Source: TMED8 sp038125725 (GTDB lineage: Bacteria; Pseudomonadota; Alphaproteobacteria; Rhodospirillales; Casp-alpha2). Taken from it: DNA of 14,454 bases. Each line of letters begins with the position of its first letter. Position 1 is the stretch's first letter. The notes under the pieces were generated by a model. That model was not told where the DNA came from. It ran no database searches and was given only the letters and a program-made list of their open reading frames with translations. This document shows positions 8,939-14,454 of the stretch, one piece after another. Position numbers and translations under genes: made by a program. The DNA lies in assembly GCA_038125725.1 (NCBI GenBank), contig JAYPEK010000075.1:1-14454 (forward strand). Direction: 5' to 3'.

Positions 8939-8969
8939 GAGACGGCGGAAAAACGCCATTTCTTTTTTT
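8939..8969 (+). terminator. Intrinsic terminator reading rightward
   Basis: GGCG (8944-8947) pairs with CGCC (8954-8957) around GAAAAA. After one C-A mismatch, four more pairs (8939-8942 with 8959-8962) extend the stem. TTTTTTT (8963-8969) follows directly. The stem is modest but the T tract is long, so it probably ends plus-strand transcription coming from the acyl-CoA dehydrogenase gene or from a small RNA in the gap. Confidence 0.5.
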
Positions 8970-8995
8970 GCAGTGCACCTATGCATTTACTGCAT
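8969..8995. repeat. Cluster of TGCA motifs
   Basis: TGCA occurs at 8969, 8974, 8982 and 8991, and twice more in the palindrome at 8906 and 8911. ATGCA (8981-8985) and TGCAT (8991-8995) form an inverted repeat with a 5-bp spacer. The rest of the gap (8996-9138) shows a TGTCA repeat set but no gene. Confidence 0.4.
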
Positions 8996-9001
8996 ATCAT
9001 G

Positions 9002-9027
9002 TGTCAGCTTTTTGTCAGATATGTCAT
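9002..9027. repeat. Triple TGTCA direct repeat
   Basis: TGTCAG (9002-9007), TGTCAG (9013-9018) and TGTCAT (9022-9027) repeat at 11- and 9-bp intervals, about one helical turn, as expected for adjacent protein-binding half-sites. On the minus strand the same motifs read CTGACA, similar to a -35 box, but I could not find a good matching -10. Confidence 0.35.
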
Positions 9028-9138
9028 GCCTCGCGTGAATGGGGGAATGAAATCTCCCCATACCCCCGGATCGGGCATGGCCAAGGCAGGAGAAGTCGGC
9101 AATACCGCAAGCAAAACAATACTTTGAATAATTCCAGT

Positions 9139-10026
9139 TCAAAATTCTTCGGTCTTTACCTTACTGATCAGGAAGTCGCGGAGCACGTTGATCCGCATGG
9201 TGTCGCGCAATTCCGCCGGATAAACGAAAAAAGCGTCGACCACGGGGCCGTCGATTTTCGGCAGCACGCGGACCAGATTGCCGACCTCGCGGCTCATATA
9301 GTCCGGCAGCGCGGCGATGCCGAGGCCGCTCTGCACGGCGCGGAAGATGCCGTAGATGCTGTTGACCTGCAGGACCGGTTTCCTGGGCGCATCATTGCGG
9401 CCGATGTGCAGCGCCCAATTGAGATCGGCGGCCATGGGACGGGCGTCGCGGCCGTAGACGACCAGCGGATGGTCGTCCAGGTCCGCCACTGTCGACGGCA
9501 TGCCGGCTTCCTTGATGTACTCGGACGACGCATAGAGGTGGTAGTGCAGGCGCATCAGCGGGCGCTGGATCAGGTCCGGCTGGGTCGGCGGCTGCATGCG
9601 GATGGCGGCGTCGGCCTCGCGCATGGAGAGATCAAGCTCGTTGTCGGCCAGCACCAGCGTCACCTCGACGTCCGGATAGAGCTTGAGGAATTCCTTGATG
9701 CGGCTGGTCAGCCAAATGGAACCGAAAGCCACGGTGGTATTGATCTTCAATGGCCCTTCCGGGCGCTGGCGGTTCTCGGCGATGCGCGCCTCCGCCATGG
9801 CCAACTTGGCGAACACGTCGTGCGCCGTGCGGTAGAGAAGCTCGCCCTGCTCGGTCAGTTTCAGGCCGCGCGCATGGCGGTGGAACAGCGCTACGTTGAG
9901 GCTGTCCTCGAGGCCGGAGATTTGGCGGCTGACCGCCGACTGGCTCAGGTTCAAATTCTCGCCCGCGTGGGTGAAACTGCCGGCTTCGGCGACGGCGTGG
10001 AAGATCCTGAGCTTGTCCCAGTCCAT
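9139..10026 (-). CDS. LysR-type transcriptional regulator
   Basis: This 295-residue protein has the LysR layout. An N-terminal winged helix-turn-helix (about residues 1-60; LRIFHAVAEAGSFTHAGENL, then LSQSAVSRQISGLE) is followed by a linker helix and a periplasmic-binding-protein-like effector domain (about 90-290). The ATG at 10026 puts MDWDKLRIFHAV at the N-terminus, exactly where the family begins. The reading frame stays open further upstream, but that would overlap trxB and add non-family sequence. It starts 7 bp after the trxB stop and is almost certainly co-transcribed with it. LysR regulators often control a divergent gene; here the partner is instead an upstream co-directional trxB, so the target and ligand are unknown. 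The C-terminus ends in charged KTEEF, and a 389-bp gap lies beyond it. Confidence 0.93.
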   Translation of the reverse strand: MDWDKLRIFHAVAEAGSFTHAGENLNLSQSAVSRQISGLEDSLNVALFHRHARGLKLTEQGELLYRTAHDVFAKLAMAEARIAENRQRPEGPLKINTTVAFGSIWLTSRIKEFLKLYPDVEVTLVLADNELDLSMREADAAIRMQPPTQPDLIQRPLMRLHYHLYASSEYIKEAGMPSTVADLDDHPLVVYGRDARPMAADLNWALHIGRNDAPRKPVLQVNSIYGIFRAVQSGLGIAALPDYMSREVGNLVRVLPKIDGPVVDAFFVYPAELRDTMRINVLRDFLISKVKTEEF

Positions 10027-10033
10027 GAACCGC

Positions 10034-10999
<966 letters not shown>

Positions 11000-11032
11000 C
11001 TGGTCATCGCCCCTTGCTGAAGACAGATGGCT

Positions 11033-11061
11033 AACATAAGAACCCGGCGGAGATCGCGCAA
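11033..11061 (-). promoter_or_regulatory. trxB-lysR promoter
   Basis: On the minus strand, TTGCGC (11061-11056) and TATGTT (11038-11033) are separated by exactly 17 bp and lie 33 bp upstream of the trxB ATG. This is a good match to a housekeeping sigma-70 promoter, with a predicted start near 11026. Confidence 0.55.
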
Positions 11062-11077
11062 GCGAGGTTGGAAATTC

Positions 11078-11106
11078 CTGGCACAGTCCCCACATCGTAA
11101 TATAAT
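11078..11106 (+). promoter_or_regulatory. lrp/AsnC promoter with consensus -10 box
   Basis: CTGGCA (11078-11083) and a perfect TATAAT (11101-11106) are separated by 17 bp and lie 38 bp before the lrp ATG. It is back to back with the trxB promoter, with 16 bp between the two -35 boxes. Confidence 0.6.
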
Positions 11107-11113
11107 TGCGCAA
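11106..11113. promoter_or_regulatory. Palindrome at the lrp transcription start, possible autoregulatory site
   Basis: TTGCGCAA is a perfect 8-bp palindrome overlapping the end of the lrp -10 box and the expected start point, inside the AT-rich stretch 11098-11126. Lrp/AsnC proteins commonly repress their own promoter at AT-rich imperfect palindromes, so this may be an operator. No second copy is seen at the trxB promoter. Confidence 0.3.
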
Positions 11114-11144
11114 CAATATTTCATTTCAAAGGCGGGACAAACGC

Positions 11145-11645
11145 ATGCAAAGGGTCAAGCTCGACCAGATCGACCACCGAATACTCCGCGACCTGCAGGC
11201 CGATGGCCGCATGACCAACGTGGAGCTGTCGAAGCGGGCGGGCATTTCCGCGCCGCCCTGCCTCCGGCGGGTGCGCGCCCTTGAGGAAGCCGGCTATATC
11301 ACCGGCTACCACGCCGAGATCAACGGCGAACTCCTGGACTACAAGGAGATGTTCTTCGCCCTGGTCGGGCTCGACAGCCAGGCCCAGAACGTCTTGCAGG
11401 AGTTCGAGACCCGCATGGCGGAATGGGACGAGGTGCGCGAGTGCCACATGATCCGGGGCGGCGGCGACTTCCTCCTGAAGGTGGTGGCCCGTGACAAGGC
11501 GCATCGGGATTCGCTGACCATGGGCATCACCGAAGCCCCGCACGTCTCAACCGTCACCACCTTCGAGACCATCCGCACGTCCAAGGACCTGCCGGGCGTG
11601 CCCATCGATGACACGCCCGTCGCGGAGGCGGCGGCCGACGACTAG
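11145..11645 (+). CDS. Lrp/AsnC family transcriptional regulator
   Basis: This 166-residue protein fits the family. The N-terminal helix-turn-helix (about residues 4-60: LDQIDHRILRDLQADGR, then VELSKRAGIS and CLRRVRALEEAGYI) precedes a C-terminal RAM ligand-binding domain (about 65-150; HMIRGGGDFLLKVVARD). Such proteins sense amino acids or related small molecules and act as dimers or octamers. The ATG at 11145 gives the normal distance to the HTH and has AGGCGGGA (11130-11137) upstream. An earlier ATG at 11106 overlaps the -10 box and is rejected. It is divergent from trxB. Its stop overlaps that of the convergent OYE gene. The Asp/Ala-rich tail after about residue 150 is not family-conserved. 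The target regulon is unknown. Confidence 0.93.
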   Translation: MQRVKLDQIDHRILRDLQADGRMTNVELSKRAGISAPPCLRRVRALEEAGYITGYHAEINGELLDYKEMFFALVGLDSQAQNVLQEFETRMAEWDEVRECHMIRGGGDFLLKVVARDKAHRDSLTMGITEAPHVSTVTTFETIRTSKDLPGVPIDDTPVAEAAADD

Positions 11646-12763
11646 TCGGCGCTCTCGTCCAGTTCCGGAAAGGCCTTCGGCCAGGTCCCGGGGTGGCTGC
11701 GCTTGTACTGGTTCGGATAGGGCACCTCGCCGCCGAGAACATGCGCCGCATGCATCGGCCAGTGCGGCTCGTAGAGCATGCCGCGCGCCAGCATGACGAA
11801 ATCCGCCTTGCCGCTTGAGACGATATCTTCGGCCAAGTGCGGATCGCGGATCATGCCAACGGCCATGGTGGTGACGTCGGCATCGTGCTTGATGCGTTCC
11901 GCCAGCGGCACCTGGTAGCCCGGGCCGGTATTGGCGACGGGCGGACGCGCGCCGGAATTGCCGCCGGACGAGACATCGATGAAATCGCAGCCCCGCGCCT
12001 TCAGCACGCCGGCGACCACCACCGATTCATCGAGGGTGATGCCGGGCTCGTCCCAATCGGTGGCCGACAGCCGGACGCCGAGCACCTTGTTTTCAGGCCA
12101 GACGGCACGCACCGCGTCGAACACGGCGAGTGGAAAGCGCATGCGGTTCTTGAGCGCGCCGCCGTATTCATCCGTGCGCCGGTTGGCGATGGGCGATAGG
12201 AACTGGCTCAACAGGTAGCCGTGCGCGCCATGCAGTTCCAACACCTTGAAACCGGCGCGGTCGGAACGGATGGCGGCGTCGCGAAAGGCCTCGATGACCC
12301 GCGCCATGTCGGCGGCGTCCATTTCCTTGGGCTCGAACCAGTCCTCTCCGAAAGCCAGCGCCGAGGGACCGACGGTGCGCCAGCCGTCCACGTCCGGGTC
12401 CAGGCGCACCCGGTCCTCCCATGGCGGGCGGGTCGAGGCCTTGCGCCCGGCGTGCCCCAACTGGATTCCGGGCACCGCGTCGCCCCAGGTCTCGAAGAAG
12501 TCGACGATCTCCTTGAACACCTGCTCCTGCTCGTCGTTCCAAAGACCCAGGCAGCCCGGCGTGATGCGCCCGATGGGCTCGACGGCGGTGGCCTCGGCGA
12601 TCACCAGCCCGGCGCCGGAGACCGCGTACTGCCCCAGGTGCATCCGGTGCCAGTCGTTGGGCAGGCCGTCGATGGCGCTGTATTGGCACATGGGCGCGAC
12701 GACGATGCGGTTCGGGAACTCGACGCCCTTGAGCGTGATCGCGGAGAACAGTTTTGGCGCCAT
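11642..12763 (-). CDS. Old Yellow Enzyme family NADH:flavin oxidoreductase (YqjM/XenA-like ene-reductase)
   Basis: This 373-residue FMN TIM-barrel enzyme probably reduces activated C=C bonds or nitro compounds with NAD(P)H. It matches the YqjM/XenA (class III, thermophilic-like) branch: Cys26 and Tyr28 in APMCQYSA correspond to the redox-tuning Cys and Tyr of YqjM, QLGHAGRK has Gln101 and Arg107, and the substrate-binding His178/His181 pair sits in HGAHGYLLSQFLSP. A C-terminal FVMLARGMLYEP segment matches the FMN-phosphate region. The start at 12763 has an AGAGG site (about 12770-12774) upstream. It lies 21 bp after the Crp/Fnr gene on the same strand, suggesting an operon, possibly under that regulator's control. 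Its 3' end overlaps lrp by 4 bp, with no terminator between. The physiological substrate is unknown. Confidence 0.95.
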   Translation of the reverse strand: MAPKLFSAITLKGVEFPNRIVVAPMCQYSAIDGLPNDWHRMHLGQYAVSGAGLVIAEATAVEPIGRITPGCLGLWNDEQEQVFKEIVDFFETWGDAVPGIQLGHAGRKASTRPPWEDRVRLDPDVDGWRTVGPSALAFGEDWFEPKEMDAADMARVIEAFRDAAIRSDRAGFKVLELHGAHGYLLSQFLSPIANRRTDEYGGALKNRMRFPLAVFDAVRAVWPENKVLGVRLSATDWDEPGITLDESVVVAGVLKARGCDFIDVSSGGNSGARPPVANTGPGYQVPLAERIKHDADVTTMAVGMIRDPHLAEDIVSSGKADFVMLARGMLYEPHWPMHAAHVLGGEVPYPNQYKRSHPGTWPKAFPELDESAD

Positions 12764-12784
12764 GTCCGGCCTCTTGCTTCGGGT

Positions 12785-13450
12785 TCAGACGGCGAGCGAA
12801 TCGATATAGCCGAGCAGGCCGCGGCCGTTCATCACCTCGATGCGGCCGCGCGCCAGCTTGACCCAGCCGCGGCGCTCGAATTCCTTCAAGACGCGGCTGA
12901 CCACCTCGCGCACCGAGCCCAGTTCCACCGCCAGCGCCTGGTGGGTGGTCTCAATAGTGCCATCGTCCTGGTTCTTTACCAGGAAATCGGCGAGCCTGAG
13001 ATCGAGGCGGCGGAACGCCACCTCCTCGACCAATACCATCAAGTCGGCCAGCCGTTCGCCGTAGGCGGAGAAAACGAAATCCCGGAAGCTTTCGGAAGCG
13101 CCGAGCAAGGAGCGGAAGGTGGAATTGGAGATCGCCACGGCGGTGATGTCGGTTTCCGCCAGGCCTTCGGCGCCGTAGTTCTCATGCGCTAGCAGACACG
13201 CCGTGGTCATGACGCAGGTCTCACCGCCGGAAACCCGGTAGAGCACGATCTCGCGGCCGTTCTCGGCGACCATCTGCACCCGCACGGTGCCGTCGACCAA
13301 AAACAGGTACTGGCCGCATTCGGTGCCGGGCTGGAACACCCGGGCGCCGGCCGGCGCGTTGATGACCTGGCCCTTCTCGGCCAGGGTGCGGCGCAACTCG
13401 TCATCGGCATCGCAGAGCCCTGGGAATTTCGATAGCCAATCGTCGTTCAT
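12785..13450 (-). CDS. Crp/Fnr family transcriptional regulator
   Basis: This 221-residue protein has an N-terminal cyclic-nucleotide-binding-like beta-barrel (about 10-125), a dimerisation helix (about 125-150) and a C-terminal winged HTH (about 168-206; SVREVVSRVLKEFERRGWV, recognition helix near 179-192). In the barrel, the segment that would be the phosphate-binding cassette reads GGETCVMTTACLL (75-87) and lacks the Arg-Ser/Thr of cAMP-binding CRP, so cAMP is an unlikely ligand. Cys79 and Cys85 in this segment, plus Cys13 and Cys45, raise the possibility of thiol or redox sensing. The classical four-Cys Fe-S pattern of Fnr is not present. It lies 46 bp after greA and 21 bp before the OYE gene. 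A weak AAAGG site precedes the ATG. The regulon is not known. Confidence 0.93.
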   Translation of the reverse strand: MNDDWLSKFPGLCDADDELRRTLAEKGQVINAPAGARVFQPGTECGQYLFLVDGTVRVQMVAENGREIVLYRVSGGETCVMTTACLLAHENYGAEGLAETDITAVAISNSTFRSLLGASESFRDFVFSAYGERLADLMVLVEEVAFRRLDLRLADFLVKNQDDGTIETTHQALAVELGSVREVVSRVLKEFERRGWVKLARGRIEVMNGRGLLGYIDSLAV

Positions 13451-13496
13451 GGGCCCGGGCCTTTGTTACGAAAACGATTTCGGTTGGGCGGGTGCC

Positions 13497-13970
13497 CTAT
13501 TCGAAGCGGACGTCGCAGATCTCGTAGGATTTGTCGCCGCCCGGCGTGTTGACCTCGACGCTGTCGCCGATGGTCTTGCCGATCAGCGCGCGCGCCAGCG
13601 GCGCGGTCACCGACAAACGGCCCTTGTCGATATCGGCCTCGTGGCTGCCAACGATCTGGAGGGTCTGTTCCTCGTCGGTGTCCTCGTCGGCGATCATCAC
13701 CGTGGCGCCGAAGCGCACGGTCGAGCCGCTCAGTTTCGAGGTGTCGATGACGTCGGCGCGGCTGATGATGTCTTCAAGTTCCGCCAAGCGGCCCTCGATG
13801 AAGCTCTGACGCTCGCGCGCGGCATGGTATTCGGCGTTCTCGGAGAGATCGCCGTGCTCGCGCGCCTCCGCGATCGCCTTGATCACGGCGGGGCGTTCTT
13901 CGGTCTTCAGGCGCCGCCGCTCGTCTTCGAGAGCGGTCAGCCCCTCGCGGGTCATGGGAAACTTGTCCAT
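13497..13970 (-). CDS. greA: Transcription elongation factor GreA
   Basis: GreA enters the RNA polymerase secondary channel and stimulates cleavage of backtracked transcripts. The 157 residues match the family length. An N-terminal antiparallel coiled coil (about 1-75) carries the acidic tip GDLSENAEY with Asp41 and Glu44, which position the catalytic Mg ion. A C-terminal FKBP-like domain (about 80-157) contains SVTAPLARALIGKTIGD. The ATG at 13970 follows a purine-rich AGGGGGGA site. The gene starts 13 bp after the carB stop, the carB-greA arrangement common in alphaproteobacteria, and is probably on the same transcript. The end of the coding sequence (CDVRFE) is typical. Confidence 0.97.
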   Translation of the reverse strand: MDKFPMTREGLTALEDERRRLKTEERPAVIKAIAEAREHGDLSENAEYHAARERQSFIEGRLAELEDIISRADVIDTSKLSGSTVRFGATVMIADEDTDEEQTLQIVGSHEADIDKGRLSVTAPLARALIGKTIGDSVEVNTPGGDKSYEICDVRFE

Positions 13971-13983
13971 TCATTCCCCCCTG

Positions 13984-14454
13984 TCAGTAGGAACCCTCAA
14001 AATAAGCCTGCAAGGGCGCCACTTCAAGGGCGGCGGACTTGAGCGCGGCGATGCCGTCAACGGCGGCAAAGGCGGCGGTCATGGTGGTGAAATGGGGGAC
14101 GTTGTTGGTCACCGCGGCGCGGCGGATGGAATAGCTGTCGGCGATGGCCTGGGCGCCCTCGGTGGTGTTGATGACCAGGTGCACGTCGCCGTTGACGATG
14201 GCGTCCTCGCAGTGCGGGCGGCCCTCCAACACCTTGTTGACCCGCTCCACGTCGAGGCCCTGCTCACTCAGGAATTTCTGCGTGCCGCCGGTGGCGATCA
14301 GCTTGAAACCCATTTCCGAGAGCTGCCGGGCGAGCTTGGCGGCGGCCGGCTTGTCGCGATCCTTGATCGAGATGAACGCGGTGCCATCCAGCGGCAGACG
14401 GTTGCCGGCGCCCAACTGCGACTTGGCGAAGGCGCGCGGGAAATCCTCGTCCAG
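13984..14454 (-). CDS. carB: Carbamoyl-phosphate synthase large subunit, C-terminal part (gene runs off the window)
   Basis: Only the last 156 codons are in the window. They form the C-terminal MGS-like allosteric domain of CarB, the subunit that makes carbamoyl phosphate from bicarbonate, ammonia (delivered by CarA) and ATP for arginine and pyrimidine synthesis. The visible part begins LDEDFPRAFAKSQLGAGNRL, which matches the FAKSQ-A-G-x-LP junction between the second ATP-grasp unit and the regulatory domain. It continues with GTAFISIKDRDK, GFKLIATGGTQKFL and the NTTEG segment of the effector site. The frame is open at the right edge, so the true start is outside. The stop at 13984 is 13 bp before greA. 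Confidence 0.96.
   Translation of the reverse strand: MDEDFPRAFAKSQLGAGNRLPLDGTAFISIKDRDKPAAAKLARQLSEMGFKLIATGGTQKFLSEQGLDVERVNKVLEGRPHCEDAIVNGDVHLVINTTEGAQAIADSYSIRRAAVTNNVPHFTTMTAAFAAVDGIAALKSAALEVAPLQAYFEGSY

Larger units (their letters stand above)
8808..8969 (+). ncRNA. Structured intergenic region, candidate small RNA or 3'-UTR RNA (strand uncertain)
   Basis: This stretch after the acyl-CoA dehydrogenase has no credible protein gene but is rich in self-complementary sequence. There is a 5-bp stem with GGG loop (8830-8842), a 15-bp stem with ATGG loop (8866-8899), a 19-bp palindrome (8901-8919) and a final hairpin with a T7 tract (8939-8969). The 15-bp stem has three consecutive G-U pairs on the plus strand that become A-C mismatches on the minus strand, favouring a plus-strand RNA. 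Against that, the best terminator at its left edge points the other way, and a minus-strand RNA would carry CCTCCTCCCC, resembling the anti-Shine-Dalgarno loops of alphaproteobacterial 'cuckoo' sRNAs. I do not recognise it as a named RNA family, and no clear promoter is seen. Confidence 0.3.

Noticed and set aside
8808..8969. Match to 6S RNA, SRP RNA, or TPP, cobalamin, glycine, fluoride or guanidine riboswitches
   Set aside because: None of the conserved core sequences I know for these was found on either strand, and there is no downstream co-directional gene for a riboswitch to control.
8901..9138. Phasin or other small PHB gene next to the TGCA palindromes
   Set aside because: No suitable open frame with a ribosome-binding site exists on either strand in the gap.
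13451..13496. Terminator between greA and the Crp/Fnr gene
   Set aside because: Only 4-5-bp stems (for example CGAAA/TTTCG) without a T tract are visible, so read-through or an unseen promoter are equally likely.

Overview
This window looks like ordinary, densely packed chromosomal DNA from a GC-rich alphaproteobacterium, probably Rhodospirillales-like. That placement is inferred from third-position GC bias, the carB-greA pair, the trxB-lysR pair facing an Lrp/AsnC regulator, and the alphaproteobacterial style of the proteins. I see no prophage, insertion sequence, CRISPR array, tRNA or rRNA.

Layout. The left edge (1-1745, minus) is uvrB, cut by the window so its C-terminus is missing. A divergent, plus-strand block follows. 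It holds an orphan molybdenum hydroxylase large subunit (1829-4147), a class I aspartate-type aminotransferase (4194-5396), an EF-G-like translational GTPase paralogue (5543-7567) and an acyl-CoA dehydrogenase (7610-8749). The right half is mostly minus strand. It runs, in transcription order from the right edge, as carB 3' end, greA, a Crp/Fnr-type regulator and an Old Yellow Enzyme (OYE), then later trxB and a LysR-type regulator. One plus-strand lrp/AsnC gene (11145-11645) is divergent from trxB. It is convergent with the OYE gene, and their stop codons overlap.

How the genes work together. carB-greA are housekeeping genes (carbamoyl phosphate for arginine and pyrimidines; transcript cleavage). 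The Crp/Fnr regulator sits 21 bp upstream of the OYE gene and may be co-transcribed with it. trxB (thioredoxin reduction) and the LysR regulator are 7 bp apart and almost certainly one transcript, with a good promoter at 11033-11061. lrp has its own near-consensus promoter at 11078-11106. The plus-strand metabolic genes have no evident shared pathway.

The least explained stretch is the 389-bp gap between the convergent acyl-CoA dehydrogenase and lysR genes (8750-9138). It holds several strong inverted repeats, two terminator-like hairpins pointing in opposite directions about 160 bp apart, a 19-bp perfect palindrome, a cluster of TGCA tetramers and a triple TGTCA repeat. It may be a structured 3' region or small RNA locus, possibly transcribed on both strands. 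Other points worth a look are a Glu-to-Gln change at the expected catalytic position of the molybdenum hydroxylase, which also lacks neighbouring partner subunits, and a Ser in place of the GTPase His in the EF-G-like protein. I did not find a convincing new multi-gene system.
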